DNA of 64,000 nt from Serratia inhibens (GCF_003591175.1 NZ_QYYG01000006.1:186001-250000); one strand, 5' to 3'. Positions 36,221-46,407 are shown, counted from the first letter of the stretch. Translations and numbers: made by a program. The notes: generated by a model from the sequence alone, not told the origin.

Positions 36221-38284
36221 CTACTGTCCTGGTTGTTCCAGAGCTTTTAAATACTCATAAATGGCAACCTGAGCGCGCACTTTACGGCGGTTGCCGCGCG
36301 GTACGTACTGGTTGCTCAGTTCTTTATCGAGGTAACGGGCCTTGACCGTGTCGCTGAACAGGATTTCCAGAATATCCAGAACCCGTTGTTTCAGCGTTGG
36401 ATCCAACAGCGAGACCGCCACTTCTATACGGTAATCTATGTTACGGGTCATCCAGTCGGCAGAGGACAGATAGACCAGTTTGTCACCTTTGTTGTCGAAA
36501 ACGTAAACCCGATCGTGTTCCAGATAGCGGTCGACGATGCTGATTATCTGAATATTGTCACTGATCCCCGGCAGGTTGGGAATCAAAGAACACATACCCC
36601 GGACCAACAGGCGGATTTTTACGCCGGCGCCGGAGGCGGTATATAACCGATCTACCAGCCCTTTATCCACCAGATTATTGATTTTCAGCATAATGCCGGC
36701 CGAATGCCCGGCCTGGGCGTTGGCGATTTCCTGGTCGATCAATTCGTACAGCTTCAGGCGCGAGTTTTGCGGCGACACCATCAGATTGTCGAAGGTAACC
36801 GGCCGGTACGGGTTCTCGATAAAGTTGAACACCCGGCGCACTTCATTGGTGATGCGCGAGTCGGCGGTCAGCAGTGAATAGTCGGTGTAAATGCGCGCGG
36901 TTTTCTCGTTAAAGTTACCGGTGCCGATATGAGCATAGCGCACAATATCGTCGCCTTCACGGCGCGAGATCAGGAACAGTTTGGCGTGAATTTTCAGCCC
37001 TGGCGCAGAGAAAATAACGTGCACGCCGGCTTCGGTCAGACGCTTGGCCCAGTGAATATTGGCCTCTTCATCAAAGCGCGCCTGCAGTTCCACCACCACC
37101 GTGACCTTTTTGCCGTTGTGCGCGGCGTGGATCATCGATTCGATAATGCGCGAGTCTTTCGCTACGCGGTAAATATTGATTTTGATCGCCAGCACGCTGG
37201 GGTCGAACGACGCCTGGCGCACCAGCTCCAGCACGTGCTCGAAGGTATGGTATGGGTAGTAAAGCAGCACGTCCTGTTCGCGGATGGCGTCAAAGCCGTT
37301 GCGGAATTTATCGAACCAGATATGGCGCAGGCGCGGCAGCGGCTTATTGACCAGGTTGGCCTTGCCGACGTTCGGGAAGCCGATGAAATCTTTAAAGTTA
37401 TGGTAACGGCCGCCGGCGATCACCGAATCATAGTTGGAGATGCCGAGCTTGCCGCGCAGCAGTTCCACCATTTCGTTCGGCATGTCGCGCTGATAAACGA
37501 AGCGCACCGGCTCGGCGGTGAGGCGCTGTTTCAGGCTGGAGGACATCAGTTCCAGCAGGCTGGATTCCATTTCTGTCACCAGGTCATATTCGGCGTCGCG
37601 CGTCATTTTCATCGAATAGGCGTTGAGCGCATCGTAGTCGAAGAAGCCCTTGAAGATATCGTCCAGGCAGTAACGCAGAATGTTGTCCAGCAAGATCATT
37701 GGCTTGCGGCGGCGCGGCGCTTCCGGCGGCAGGTTGACGAAGCGCGGTACCTTATCGGACGGGATCTCCAGCAACGCATATTCGATGCGCGTGCCGCGGA
37801 TAATCTCTACCGCCAGATAGGTGTAATCGTCTTTCAGGAACTGCACCAGATTGGTGTCGTGGTTGATCAGGATCGGGGTGATGTGTTGGCGCAGATGCTG
37901 CTTGAAGTATTGGCGCAGCCAAACCTGCTGGTTCTCCGATACCTGACGTTCGTTGATCAAGAAGATCTGGTTGCGCGCCATTTCCAGCAGCAGATCGTTA
38001 TACAGGCTGTCGAATTCCTGATCGGTTTTTAATACCTTGGCCTGGATCTTCTTCAGTAAATGGCGTGAAGCGCCGCCGGACCCTTGCTCTTCGCTGATCA
38101 GGATGCGTCGTTTGAGATCGGCAAAGCGGACCTTATAGAACTCGTCGAGGTTATTGGAATAAATGCCCAGAAAACGCATGCGCTCAATCAGGGGATTGCT
38201 CTTATCTGCGGCTTCCTGCAACACGCGTTCATTAAAGGATAACCAGCTTAATTCTTTTTCGATGTAGAGCTTTTCCTGACCCAT
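36221..38284 (-). CDS. ppk: Polyphosphate kinase Ppk1
   Basis: The product has 687 residues (E. coli 688), beginning [20 protein letters not shown]. The active-site histidine that is phosphorylated lies in [14 protein letters not shown] (about residue 434), and the second conserved histidine region is [22 protein letters not shown] (pieces [16 protein letters not shown]) near 590. It polymerises ATP γ-phosphate into polyphosphate at the inner membrane and the degradosome. GGAG is 7 nt before this ATG. Its 5' leader contains a 14-bp inverted repeat (see 38326-38410), and the gene is divergent from the Pst-like operon with a Pho box between. Confidence 0.96.
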   Translation of the reverse strand: MGQEKLYIEKELSWLSFNERVLQEAADKSNPLIERMRFLGIYSNNLDEFYKVRFADLKRRILISEEQGSGGASRHLLKKIQAKVLKTDQEFDSLYNDLLLEMARNQIFLINERQVSENQQVWLRQYFKQHLRQHITPILINHDTNLVQFLKDDYTYLAVEIIRGTRIEYALLEIPSDKVPRFVNLPPEAPRRRKPMILLDNILRYCLDDIFKGFFDYDALNAYSMKMTRDAEYDLVTEMESSLLELMSSSLKQRLTAEPVRFVYQRDMPNEMVELLRGKLGISNYDSVIAGGRYHNFKDFIGFPNVGKANLVNKPLPRLRHIWFDKFRNGFDAIREQDVLLYYPYHTFEHVLELVRQASFDPSVLAIKINIYRVAKDSRIIESMIHAAHNGKKVTVVVELQARFDEEANIHWAKRLTEAGVHVIFSAPGLKIHAKLFLISRREGDDIVRYAHIGTGNFNEKTARIYTDYSLLTADSRITNEVRRVFNFIENPYRPVTFDNLMVSPQNSRLKLYELIDQEIANAQAGHSAGIMLKINNLVDKGLVDRLYTASGAGVKIRLLVRGMCSLIPNLPGISDNIQIISIVDRYLEHDRVYVFDNKGDKLVYLSSADWMTRNIDYRIEVAVSLLDPTLKQRVLDILEILFSDTVKARYLDKELSNQYVPRGNRRKVRAQVAIYEYLKALEQPGQ

Positions 38285-38325
38285 TGCCACTCCAGTTCAA
38301 TTTTAGAAAAGGACCCGGGACGCGC

Positions 38326-38410
38326 CCCAAAAGCCCGTACTCTGCGCTGCCGGGCTTGAACTCAGGCCCGTTATGCTCAGTACCCTCAGCCTCGATTACG
38401 GGCTTTTGGG
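38326..38410 (-). other. Long inverted repeat in the ppk leader, predicted stem-loop RNA
   Basis: CCCAAAAGCCCGTA (38326-38339) and TACGGGCTTTTGGG (38397-38410) are exact reverse complements over 14 bp. The 57-base loop contains a smaller stem, CGGGC...GCCCG. It lies 42 nt upstream of the ppk ATG and would be in the ppk mRNA leader. The stem is not followed by a T-run on either strand, so it is not a plain terminator. The rest of the 502-bp gap between ppk and the transporter contains the Pho box and is otherwise AT-rich without coding frames. Confidence 0.6.
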
Positions 38411-38701
38411 TCTGCAGCCTTGCCATGACCTGTTTCGGGACACAACCTATTGTCCTTGATCATTATTGCGAGAGATTGACAGGAAAGTCCAACATATCCA
38501 TTGCGTTGGCACGGGGCATTTTGCGGTATGAAAAATATTTTTTCGGCGGTGAAGCCGTGAGCCAACATTGCCTGCTATAAAATAGCGACCATGAGTTGTT
38601 ATTCTTTGCTATATGACCAATATTGCCATAATTTTTCAGCAATATAGGGAATATATAGTGGCCATTATTGGTGGAATAATCCAATTGATTACTGGGTAAC
38701 T

Positions 38702-38748
38702 TTGTCATGCAAACGTCACAAAACTGACATAAGATGCCCGGTTATTCT
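38702..38748 (+). promoter_or_regulatory. Pho box and promoter of the Pst-like operon
   Basis: Three 7-mers spaced by four bases read TTGTCAT-GCAA-ACGTCAC-AAAA-CTGACAT (38702-38730), matching the CTGTCAT-N4 direct-repeat pattern bound by PhoB with 11-bp periodicity. A -10-like TATTCT (38743-38748) follows at the distance seen in PhoB-activated promoters, where the Pho box replaces the -35. The direction is toward the transporter at 38787. An effect on divergent ppk is possible. Confidence 0.7.
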
Positions 38749-38786
38749 ATGGCGCAAGCCTGATCACACCAGCGACAGCGAGAGAC

Positions 38787-40961
38787 ATGGCACAGACTAC
38801 GGTAAACCAACATCCCCGGGATCGCCTGCGCGCGCGCATCGACCGTAGCGTGCAGGCGGCGGTGACCGTCAGCGGGTTGCTGGTGCTGATGACGCTCATG
38901 CTGATCTTCGTTTACCTGCTGTTTGCGGTGCTGCCGCTGTTCAAACCTGCAGCGATGAGCAAGGCGCAGCCGCTGGCGATCGCTGCTTCAGCACCGGCGC
39001 TGGCGTTGGGCATGGATGTGCAGCAGCGTATCGGTTACCGCATTGACGCGCAGGGCGTGGGCCAGTTTTACAGCCTGACGCCGCAACAGGGCGCTGGGGC
39101 CGGCGAACCGCTGGCGCAACAACCGCTGCTGGCCAAGCCGGCGTTGCTCACCCAGGCTGCGGGCGAACGCGACCTGTTTGCTTTGGCGCAGGCCGATGGC
39201 CGGTTTATTGTCGCCAGCGCGGACTTTGCGGCGGCAGGAACCGCAGTGCCGCAGTGGGCGTTTCCACTTGGGCAACGGCCGCAGGCACTGGATCAACGGG
39301 GCCGCCCGCTGACGCTGCTGACGCTGGCCGAGGCGCGGCGGGGCCAGTACTTGCTGGCCGGCGTCACCGACGATAACCGTTTGGTGTTTGGCCGTTTCGG
39401 TAACGACCACTCGCCGCAGTTGAGCGAAAGCGCGCTGGAGAGTGCACCGCAGCAGATCGTACTGACTCCGGATGGCCGCCAGCTGTACCTGCTGGCGGGT
39501 AACCGCCTGGCACGCTACCAGATTAACGACACCCAACTGCAACTGAAAGAAACTCGCACCCTCGGCGAGCATTCTCCTTACCAACTGACGGCGTTGCCCG
39601 GCGGCAGTGCGCTGTTGATCGAAGCGGCCGACGGCAGCGTGCGCGAGTGGTTCGACGTGGAGAAGGACCGGCGCTGGCAACTGACGCCGGTACAGCATTT
39701 CGAACACAGTGCCGAGCCGCAAGATTTGCTGGTGGCCGAGCCTTATCGCCGGGTATTCGCTACCCTGCGTCCCGATGGCGGTTTCTCGCTGTTTTCCAGC
39801 ATTCAGCCGCAGCCGTTGCTCAACGGCAGGCTGAACAGTGGCGTTCAACAGTTGGCGTTCGCCCCAAGTGGCGACGGCCTGCTGCTGGAAACGGCGCAGG
39901 GCTGGCAGCATTATGCGATTGATAACCCTTACCCTGACGTGACCTGGCGTTCGCTGTGGCACAAAGTGTGGTATGAGAATTACCCTGAGCCGACCTACGT
40001 ATGGCAATCGACCTCCGGGGAAGACAGCTATCAGGCCAAATTCAGCCTGATGCCGGTGATTTTCGGCACCTTCAAGGCGGCGAGTTACGCGATGCTGTTC
40101 GCTATCCCGCTGGCGCTGGCGGGGGCGATTTACACCGCTTATTTCATGTCGCCCGGGCTGCGGCGGGTGATCAAGCCGGCTATCGAGGTGATGGGCGCGT
40201 TGCCGACGGTGGTTATCGGGCTGGTGGCCGGCATCTGGCTGGCACCGGTGATTGAACATTATTTGCTGGCGGTGCTGTCGTTGCCGGTACTGCTGGCGGT
40301 AGCGGTGTTGGCCTGCGGCGCATTGGTGAACCGGTTTGCGCCGCGGCGGTTACCGCCAGGTTTCGATCTGCTGATCCTGCTGCCGCTGATACTGTTGGTT
40401 ATCTGGCTGGCGTTCAGCCTTGGGCCGTGGCTGGAAGTCAGACTGTTCGGCGAACCGCTGCATTTCTGGTTGGGTGACGATTATGACCAACGCAACGCGC
40501 TGGTGGTCGGTGTGGCGATGGGGTTTGCGCTGGTACCTATTATCTTTTCACTGGCGGAAGACGCCTTGTTCAGCGTACCGGCGACCCTCAGCCAGGGATC
40601 GCTGGCGTTGGGGGCGACCCAGTGGCAAACCGTGATGCGGGTGGTGCTACCTTCGGCCAGCGCCGGTATTTTCTCGGCGCTGATGATCGGTTTTGGTCGG
40701 GCGGTGGGCGAGACCATGATTGTGTTGATGGCTACCGGCAATACGCCGATTATCGACGGCAGCCTGTTCCAGGGCCTGCGTGCTCTGGCGGCCAATATCG
40801 CGATAGAAATGCCCGAGGCGGTAGCCGGCAGCAGCCATTACCGGGTGCTGTTCCTTACTGCGCTGGTGCTGTTTATTTTCACCTTCGTGTTCAATACGCT
40901 GGCGGAGGCGATTCGTCTGCGTCTGCGTAAACGCTATACCCTGAATCAGGAGGCGCCATGA
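38787..40961 (+). CDS. Pst-like phosphate ABC transporter permease with large extracytoplasmic domain (PstC-like)
   Basis: The product has 724 residues, more than twice an ordinary PstC (about 320). After a first membrane helix (28-52) there is a long polar segment (55-415) with many short hydrophobic/β-like units (e.g. QIVLTPDGRQLYLLAGNRLARYQ, read as LTPDGRQLYLLAGN), suggesting a β-propeller-like periplasmic domain. The permease part starts near 420, with the EAA loop LGATQWQTVMRVVLPSASAGI at about 606-626 (piece LGATQWQTVMRVVLP). Pst-type GRAVGETMIVLMATG follows. It is the first gene of a three-gene operon behind a Pho box. The stop overlaps the next start (ATGA). Phosphate is the likely substrate by family and regulation. 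Confidence 0.85.
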   Translation: MAQTTVNQHPRDRLRARIDRSVQAAVTVSGLLVLMTLMLIFVYLLFAVLPLFKPAAMSKAQPLAIAASAPALALGMDVQQRIGYRIDAQGVGQFYSLTPQQGAGAGEPLAQQPLLAKPALLTQAAGERDLFALAQADGRFIVASADFAAAGTAVPQWAFPLGQRPQALDQRGRPLTLLTLAEARRGQYLLAGVTDDNRLVFGRFGNDHSPQLSESALESAPQQIVLTPDGRQLYLLAGNRLARYQINDTQLQLKETRTLGEHSPYQLTALPGGSALLIEAADGSVREWFDVEKDRRWQLTPVQHFEHSAEPQDLLVAEPYRRVFATLRPDGGFSLFSSIQPQPLLNGRLNSGVQQLAFAPSGDGLLLETAQGWQHYAIDNPYPDVTWRSLWHKVWYENYPEPTYVWQSTSGEDSYQAKFSLMPVIFGTFKAASYAMLFAIPLALAGAIYTAYFMSPGLRRVIKPAIEVMGALPTVVIGLVAGIWLAPVIEHYLLAVLSLPVLLAVAVLACGALVNRFAPRRLPPGFDLLILLPLILLVIWLAFSLGPWLEVRLFGEPLHFWLGDDYDQRNALVVGVAMGFALVPIIFSLAEDALFSVPATLSQGSLALGATQWQTVMRVVLPSASAGIFSALMIGFGRAVGETMIVLMATGNTPIIDGSLFQGLRALAANIAIEMPEAVAGSSHYRVLFLTALVLFIFTFVFNTLAEAIRLRLRKRYTLNQEAP

Positions 40962-42610
40962 AACACTGGGTGAGGAGCGGCTCGCCGTGGATCTGGCTGA
41001 CCGCCGGTTCGGTGACCGTCAGCCTGCTGGCGTTGATCGGCATCATGCTGCTGCTGGCCGGGCAGGGAATGCGCTATTTCTGGCCCAGCCCGGTGTACCA
41101 GTTTGAGCTGAATCAGAGCGCGGCCGGCCCGGTGATGATGATCGGCGAGCTGTACCAACAGCAAAACATTCCGCGTCGCCAGTTGCTGGAGTCCGGCGTT
41201 GCGCTGCCGCCGGGGGAGGCGCAGAGCTTCGAACGTTATCTGATTAAAATCGGCAACCGCGAGAGCGAAGGGCAGGATTTTCGCACGTTGCTGGCCAGCG
41301 ATATTCTGCGGCAGAGCACACCGCGCGATCTGCTGGTGCTGGAGCGTAATAGCAATGGCACCGCTTATGGCTATTTGGCGGGGATGCTGGAAGATGGCCA
41401 ACCCTTGACCGGGCGCAATATCAACCAGGCGCTACAGCAGCGTTTGCCGCAGATTGCCGCGCTTTCGCGGCAGGCGCATGACATTCAATTTCGCGATATG
41501 GCGCGCATCAACCAAAGGTTCGATACGCTGCGCCTGCGCGAAAAGAGCCTGCAGCGCGATGACAAACTGGACGCTCGTTCACAGGCCTCCATCAGGGCTG
41601 AAAGGCTGGAGCTGCAACGCCAGTATCGGCAGTTGTCCGACCGGTTGGAAGGCTTGAACCGCGATCGTCAGCGCGATGCGCTGTTGCTGCGCGATATGCA
41701 CGGGCAGATTCATACCATTGCGCTCAGTCAGGTGCGTGATGCCTGGTATCCCAATGCGATGAACACCACTCAAAAGCTGGTGCATTGGGCCGAGCAGGTG
41801 AAGAAGTTCCTCAGCGACAGCCCGCGTGAGGCCAATACCGAAGGTGGCGTGTTCCCGGCGATTTTCGGCACCGTACTGATGGTGATCCTGATGTCGATGG
41901 TGGTGATGCCGTTTGGCGTGATCGCCGCCGTTTATCTGCACGAATACGCCGGCAATAATCTGCTGACCCGGCTGATCCGCATTGCGGTGGTCAATCTGGC
42001 CGGCGTGCCGTCGATTGTTTACGGCGTGTTTGGTCTGGGTTTCTTCGTTTATATGATTGGCGGCACCCTCGATCAGCTGTTTTATCCGGAATCGCTGCCC
42101 AACCCGACCTTCGGTACGCCCGGCGTGCTGTGGGCGGCGTTGACGCTGGCGCTATTGACGCTGCCGGTGGTGATCGTGGCTACCGAAGAAGGGCTGTCGC
42201 GTATTCCCGCCACGCTGCGCCAGGGGTCGTTGGCATTAGGCGCCAGCCGTGCGGAAACGCTGTGGCGTATCGTTTTGCCGATGGCCGCACCGGCGATGAT
42301 GACCGGCCTGATCCTGGCAGTGGCGCGCGCCGCCGGGGAAACGGCGCCGCTGATGCTGGTGGGTGTGGTGAAATCCGTGCCGGTGCTGCCGGTGGACGAT
42401 ATTTTCCCGTATCTGCATCTGGAGCGGAAGTTTATGCATCTGAGCTTCCAGATTTACGATATGGCCTTCCAGAGCCCGAGCGTGGAAGCCGCCCGGCCGC
42501 TGGTGTTCGCCACGGCGTTTCTGCTGGTGACGATTGTGGTAGGGTTGAATCTGGCGGCGATGGGCATCCGCCATTCGCTGAGGGAGCGGTATAGAGCATG
42601 GTCGCAGTAA
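40958..42610 (+). CDS. Pst-like phosphate ABC transporter permease with coiled-coil insertion (PstA-like)
   Basis: The product has 550 residues, against about 296 for PstA. A first helix (about 12-35) is followed by a 240-residue extracytoplasmic insertion. It includes a strongly charged, probably coiled-coil stretch at about 170-240 ([36 protein letters not shown]). The permease domain starts near 295 ([18 protein letters not shown]), with the EAA loop [19 protein letters not shown] and [14 protein letters not shown]. It pairs with the preceding PstC-like protein as the membrane channel. No pstS is present in the cluster. Confidence 0.86.
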   Translation: MKHWVRSGSPWIWLTAGSVTVSLLALIGIMLLLAGQGMRYFWPSPVYQFELNQSAAGPVMMIGELYQQQNIPRRQLLESGVALPPGEAQSFERYLIKIGNRESEGQDFRTLLASDILRQSTPRDLLVLERNSNGTAYGYLAGMLEDGQPLTGRNINQALQQRLPQIAALSRQAHDIQFRDMARINQRFDTLRLREKSLQRDDKLDARSQASIRAERLELQRQYRQLSDRLEGLNRDRQRDALLLRDMHGQIHTIALSQVRDAWYPNAMNTTQKLVHWAEQVKKFLSDSPREANTEGGVFPAIFGTVLMVILMSMVVMPFGVIAAVYLHEYAGNNLLTRLIRIAVVNLAGVPSIVYGVFGLGFFVYMIGGTLDQLFYPESLPNPTFGTPGVLWAALTLALLTLPVVIVATEEGLSRIPATLRQGSLALGASRAETLWRIVLPMAAPAMMTGLILAVARAAGETAPLMLVGVVKSVPVLPVDDIFPYLHLERKFMHLSFQIYDMAFQSPSVEAARPLVFATAFLLVTIVVGLNLAAMGIRHSLRERYRAWSQ

Positions 42611-42638
42611 CAATGACGTTATTTCTGGGGAGTGCGTA

Positions 42639-43451
42639 ATGGGTTTGATGACGCCAGGCAGTTTGCCCCGGCTGGATGTCCAGCATCTTGACGATGAACA
42701 TACCGCGCTGGCGGTGAATGGCCTCAACCTGTTTTATGGCGAGAAACAGGTGCTGCACAATATTTCGCTGCGTATTCCAAAGCACCGCGTTACGGCGCTG
42801 ATCGGCCCTTCCGGCTGCGGTAAATCGACGCTGCTGCGCTGTTTTAACCGCATGAACGATTTGGTGGATAACTGCCGGATCGAAGGTGAGCTGCAACTCA
42901 ACGGGCAGGGTATTTCCGGCACGCAGATCGACGTAGCGGCGCTGCGGCGGCGGGTCGGCATGGTATTCCAGCGCCCAAACCCGTTCCCGAAGTCGATTTA
43001 TGAAAACGTGGTCTATGGCCTGCGGCTACAGGGCGTGCGTGACCGCCGGATCCTGGACGAGGCGGTGGAGCGTTCACTGCGCGCCGCAGCGCTGTGGCAT
43101 GAGGTCAAGGATCGGCTGCGCGAGAATGCATTCCGCCTTTCCAGCGGGCAGCAGCAAAGGCTGGTGATTGCGCGGGCGATAGCCATTGAGCCGGAAGTGC
43201 TGTTGCTTGATGAACCGACTTCGGCGCTGGATCCCATCTCCACCCTGACCATCGAAGAGCTGATCTCCGCGCTGAAACAGCAGTACAGCGTGGTGCTGGT
43301 CACCCACAACATGCAGCAGGCGGCGCGGGTATCCGATTACACGGCGTTTATTCACCAGGGGCAACTTGTGGAATACAACGCGACCGACGATATCTTTACG
43401 TCACCGCGTCAACGCCGCACCGAAGACTATATTACCGGGCGTTACGGTTGA
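42639..43451 (+). CDS. pstB: Phosphate ABC transporter ATP-binding protein PstB
   Basis: The product has 270 residues. Walker A is [14 protein letters not shown] (about 53-66), the PstB-typical [15 protein letters not shown] follows, the signature is [14 protein letters not shown] (about 167-180) and Walker B is [12 protein letters not shown] (about 188-199). PstB-specific [15 protein letters not shown] is present. It energises the two preceding permeases. GGGGAG is 7 nt before the start, and the gap to the upstream gene is 28 nt. No phoU follows, unlike the E. coli pst operon. Confidence 0.93.
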   Translation: MGLMTPGSLPRLDVQHLDDEHTALAVNGLNLFYGEKQVLHNISLRIPKHRVTALIGPSGCGKSTLLRCFNRMNDLVDNCRIEGELQLNGQGISGTQIDVAALRRRVGMVFQRPNPFPKSIYENVVYGLRLQGVRDRRILDEAVERSLRAAALWHEVKDRLRENAFRLSSGQQQRLVIARAIAIEPEVLLLDEPTSALDPISTLTIEELISALKQQYSVVLVTHNMQQAARVSDYTAFIHQGQLVEYNATDDIFTSPRQRRTEDYITGRYG

Positions 43452-43482
43452 TTTATTTTTGAACCTTGTGCTGCATTGCCTT

Positions 43483-43508
43483 AAAAAACCCGCGTTAGCG
43501 GGTTTTTT
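43483..43508. terminator. Bidirectional terminator between pstB and speG
   Basis: AAAAAACCCGC-GTTA-GCGGGTTTTTT forms a perfect stem with A/T tracts on both sides, between convergent genes, so it can end transcripts from either direction. Confidence 0.92.
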
Positions 43509-43510
43509 GT

Positions 43511-44062
43511 TCACTTCACCAGCGGCTTATCGCCAGGCGTTTTGAACTTCGCCAGGTACTGCGGCTGGAAGATGCACATGCGCAGCACGGTGCGGTATTC
43601 GCCGTTGACGAAGAACTCGTCAATCAGTTCGCCTTCCACTTCGAAGCCCAGCTTGCTGTAAATGTGGATCGCCTTCGGGTTTTCTTTGTCGACGATCAGG
43701 TACAGCTTGTACAGGTTCAGCACCGAGAAGCCGTAATCCATCGCCAGCTTGGCGGCGGTGCTGGCGTAGCCTTTGCCCTGATGGGCCGGATCTATGATGA
43801 TCTGGAATTCTGCGCGGCGGTGGATGTGGTCGATCTCCACCAACTCCACCAGCCCGACCCTGGCACCTTCGTGGGCGATGATAAAACGCCGTTCGCTCTG
43901 ATCGTGGATGTGTTTGTCGTAGAGATCGGAAAGCTCGACAAAGGCTTCGTAAGGTTCTTCAAACCAATAGCGCATCACGCTGGCGTTGTTGTCCATCTGA
44001 TGGACGAACGCCAGATCATCCCGTTCCAATGGACGTAGCCTGACGCTGGTAGTGCTGGACAT
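43511..44062 (-). CDS. speG: Spermidine N1-acetyltransferase SpeG
   Basis: The product has 183 residues (E. coli 186). It begins [20 protein letters not shown], the SpeG N-terminus, with the acidic allosteric polyamine-site region [20 protein letters not shown] (pieces [18 protein letters not shown]). The acetyl-CoA loop is [11 protein letters not shown], and the catalytic Tyr region [17 protein letters not shown] is near 130-146. It acetylates spermidine/spermine under cold or polyamine stress. The start MSSTTSV has GAGGAA about 6 nt upstream; a 33-residue longer frame is rejected. Confidence 0.94.
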   Translation of the reverse strand: MSSTTSVRLRPLERDDLAFVHQMDNNASVMRYWFEEPYEAFVELSDLYDKHIHDQSERRFIIAHEGARVGLVELVEIDHIHRRAEFQIIIDPAHQGKGYASTAAKLAMDYGFSVLNLYKLYLIVDKENPKAIHIYSKLGFEVEGELIDEFFVNGEYRTVLRMCIFQPQYLAKFKTPGDKPLVK

Positions 44063-44209
44063 GTGTGTTCCTCTTATGCCGTGGGTAAGTACCAATGATA
44101 ATACTGGACAATAAATTATGGAAAGAATGCCGGTTTGAGTCGCGTATTTTTTGGTAACCAAAGCCGCTATACTGCCTGAAATATAAACACCTCAGAGAGG
44201 CCAAACTTT

Positions 44210-44404
44210 ATGGTGATCAAAACCTCCCTCTCCACCCAGCCCATAGCTGAGGTAGCCGAACAAGGCGAAAGTTACGATCGTTGGTTCCGGGCCAAGATTG
44301 AAGCAGCCATTAACAGCGAAAAGCCAAGAGTTCCGCACGAGCAGGTCATGAACGAGATGCAAATTCGTTTAGCTGCAAAGAAAAAGATACGCAAAATGGA
44401 ATGA
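44210..44404 (+). CDS. Antitoxin of a ParE/RelE-type toxin-antitoxin pair (stability determinant family)
   Basis: The product has 64 residues. The region ESYDRWFRAKIEAAINSEKPRVPHEQVMNEM is typical of the short antitoxins paired with ParE-like toxins (pieces YDRWFRAKIEAAI, PRVPHEQVMNEM). It has a charged C-terminus (AAKKKIRKME). GAGAGG is 12 nt before the start, and a -10-like TATACT is near 44168. The toxin ATG follows the stop by 3 nt, so the genes are one operon. Confidence 0.78.
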   Translation: MVIKTSLSTQPIAEVAEQGESYDRWFRAKIEAAINSEKPRVPHEQVMNEMQIRLAAKKKIRKME

Positions 44405-44407
44405 TTG

Positions 44408-44678
44408 ATGCGGATAGAATGGAGTCGTGAAGCTCAGGAAGAGCTATGGAACATTATTGATTATATTGATGATAGAAACCCGCAGGCTGCGCTCATTTTA
44501 CAGCGCGGGATCGAAACGGCGGTGCATTCGCTGTCGCTGAATCCCTTTATGTACCGGTTGGGTAGAGTAGATAACACTCGTGAGATTGTCGTCCATCCCA
44601 ACTACCTGATTGTTTATAGAATCATCGGACATAATAGAAGTTCTTGGCGTGATTCACGCTAAACGAGAATATCCCTGA
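44408..44678 (+). pseudogene. ParE/RelE-family toxin with a frameshift near the 3' end
   Basis: The frame starting MRIEWSREAQEELWNIIDYI has the ParE/RelE pattern (basic start, DYIDDRNPQAA, FMYRLGRVDNTREIVVHPNYLIVYRI) but then reads GHNRSSWRDSR and stops at 44662. In the +1 frame the next bases encode EVLGVIHAKREYP and stop at 44678, which is exactly the conserved C-terminal strand of this family. One extra base, probably in GGACATAATAG near 44627-44640, explains both. The annotated 84-residue product would lack the normal last strand and may be inactive. A sequencing error cannot be excluded. Confidence 0.78.
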
Positions 44679-44684
44679 AGAACA

Positions 44685-44710
44685 AACCCCGGCTAAAAGC
44701 CAGGGTTTGA
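44685..44710. terminator. Bidirectional terminator between the toxin gene and purN
   Basis: AAACCC-C-GGCT and AGCC-A-GGGTTT pair over 10 bp with one bulge/mismatch around AAA, flanked by A and T-rich ends. It lies between convergent genes. Confidence 0.65.
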
Positions 44711-44731
44711 GAAGTGAATCAAGATAGGCGA

Positions 44732-45370
44732 TCAGTCCGCTGCATGCCCCTGTTCCGGCAGGCGTTCGCCGTCCAGCCAGGCGGCGTTATCACGCATCGC
44801 CAACCGGCCTTCGGCAAACCAGTTCACCACCAGCGGGTAAATGGTGTGTTCCTGGGTTTGCACCCGTTCAACCACCTCATCTTCCTCGTCGCCGGGGAAA
44901 ATCGGTACCTTGGCCTGCAGGATCACCGGGCCGCCGTCGAGCTGCTCGGTCACGAAGTGCACCGAGGTGCCGTGTTCGCTGTCACCGTTGTCGATGGCCT
45001 GGCGGTGAGTATGCAGCCCAGGGTATTTCGGCAGCAGAGAAGGGTGGATATTCAGCATGCGGCCTGCATAGCGCTGCACGAACTGCGGGCTGAGAATGCG
45101 CATATAGCCGGCCAGCACCACCAGATCCGGCTGGTACCGGTCGATGGCATCCGCCAGCGCAGCGTCAAACGCCACGCGGTCGGCAAAGGCCTTGGCATCC
45201 AGCGCATGGGCGGCAATGCCTGCCGCTTCTGCGCGTTGCAGGCCGTAAGCCTGCGCCTTGTTGCTGAACACCGCCACAATCTCGGCGGCAATCCGGCCCT
45301 GCTGGCAGGCGTCAATCAGTGCCTGGAGATTGCTCCCCTGGCCGGAGACCAACACCACGATCTTTTTCAT
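44732..45370 (-). CDS. purN: Phosphoribosylglycinamide formyltransferase PurN
   Basis: The product has 212 residues (E. coli 212). It begins [20 protein letters not shown], with the GAR/phosphate loop, followed by the family-typical LVVLAGYMRILSPQFV and NIHPSLLPKYPGLHTHRQAI (catalytic Asn-His, about 106-112) and HFVTEQLDGGPVI (catalytic Asp). It formylates GAR with 10-formyl-THF in purine synthesis. Its start shares a base with the purM stop (TGATG), so the two are coupled. Confidence 0.95.
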   Translation of the reverse strand: MKKIVVLVSGQGSNLQALIDACQQGRIAAEIVAVFSNKAQAYGLQRAEAAGIAAHALDAKAFADRVAFDAALADAIDRYQPDLVVLAGYMRILSPQFVQRYAGRMLNIHPSLLPKYPGLHTHRQAIDNGDSEHGTSVHFVTEQLDGGPVILQAKVPIFPGDEEDEVVERVQTQEHTIYPLVVNWFAEGRLAMRDNAAWLDGERLPEQGHAAD

Positions 45371-46407
45371 CAGTTGATGACCACTTGTTGTTCGTCGGAA
45401 GATGCGGTCAGTTTACCGATCTTCCACGCTTTTTCACCGGCTGCGGTCAACAATGCGATGGCTTGTTCAACGGATTCTTCCGGCAGTGCGATCACCATGC
45501 CCACGCCACAGTTAAAGGTGCGGTACATTTCGTGGCGGCTGACGTTACCGGCCTGCTGCAGCCAGCTGAATACCGCCGGCCACTGCCAGCTTGATTCGTC
45601 GATCACCGCCTGCATGCCTTCCGGCAGTACGCGCGGGATATTTTCCCAGAAGCCGCCGCCGGTCAGGTGAGCGATAGCGTGAACGTCGATTTTCTCGATC
45701 AGTTCCAGTACCGATTTCACGTAAATCTTGGTCGGTTCCAACAGGTGGTCAGCCAGCGGTTTGCCTTCCAGATCGGTGGTGGTTGGATCGGTGTTGCTGA
45801 CTTCCAGGATTTTGCGCACCAGCGAGTAGCCGTTGGAGTGCGGGCCGGAAGCGCCCAGCGCGATCAGTGCGTCACCGGACTGAACTTTGCTGCCGTCGAT
45901 GATTTCGGATTTCTCGACCACGCCGACGCAAAAGCCGGCCACGTCGTAATCTTCACCGTGGTACATACCCGGCATTTCGGCGGTTTCACCGCCCACCAAC
46001 GCACAGCCGGACTGCTTGCAGCCTTCGGCGATGCCGGTGATGACGCTGGCCGCAGTGTCCACGTCCAGTTTGCCGGTGGCAAAGTAATCCAGGAAGAACA
46101 GCGGCTCAGCGCCCTGTACCACCAGGTCGTTCACACACATTGCAACCAGATCGATGCCGATGGTGTCGTGGCGTTTCAGGTCCATCGCCAGACGCAGCTT
46201 GGTGCCTACGCCGTCGGTACCGGAAACCAGGATCGGCTCGCGGTATTTCTGCGGCAACGCACACAGGGCGCCAAAACCGCCCAGACCACCCATCACTTCC
46301 GGGCGGCGGGTCTGTTTAACTACACCTTTGATGCGGTCTACCAATGCATTGCCAGCATCGATATCGACACCTGCGTCTTTATAGCTGAGAGAGGTTTTGT
46401 CGGTCAC
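45370..46407 (-). CDS. purM: Phosphoribosylformylglycinamidine cyclo-ligase PurM (GTG start)
   Basis: The product has 345 residues, equal to E. coli PurM, beginning [20 protein letters not shown] after the initiator. ATP-binding features [17 protein letters not shown] and [20 protein letters not shown] are conserved. It closes the imidazole ring to make AIR. The start is a GTG with GGGGAA 8 nt upstream; the frame could extend 14 codons to an ATG, but homologues begin at (M/V)TDKTSLSY. A PurR box lies about 85 bp upstream, and purN follows in an operon. Confidence 0.94.
   Translation of the reverse strand: MTDKTSLSYKDAGVDIDAGNALVDRIKGVVKQTRRPEVMGGLGGFGALCALPQKYREPILVSGTDGVGTKLRLAMDLKRHDTIGIDLVAMCVNDLVVQGAEPLFFLDYFATGKLDVDTAASVITGIAEGCKQSGCALVGGETAEMPGMYHGEDYDVAGFCVGVVEKSEIIDGSKVQSGDALIALGASGPHSNGYSLVRKILEVSNTDPTTTDLEGKPLADHLLEPTKIYVKSVLELIEKIDVHAIAHLTGGGFWENIPRVLPEGMQAVIDESSWQWPAVFSWLQQAGNVSRHEMYRTFNCGVGMVIALPEESVEQAIALLTAAGEKAWKIGKLTASSDEQQVVIN

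Noticed and set aside
38326-38410. tRNA-like sequence in the ppk leader (AGTTCAAG resembles a TΨC loop)
   Set aside because: The stem lengths do not fit a tRNA cloverleaf, and the outer stem is 14 bp.
38988-40259. Long minus-strand open frame (423 codons) opposite the PstC-like gene, and similar long shadows at 5740-6888 (+) and 16022-17050 (+)
   Set aside because: They lie antisense to clearly conserved genes, have low-complexity His/Arg/Gln-rich translations, and are explained by high GC content.
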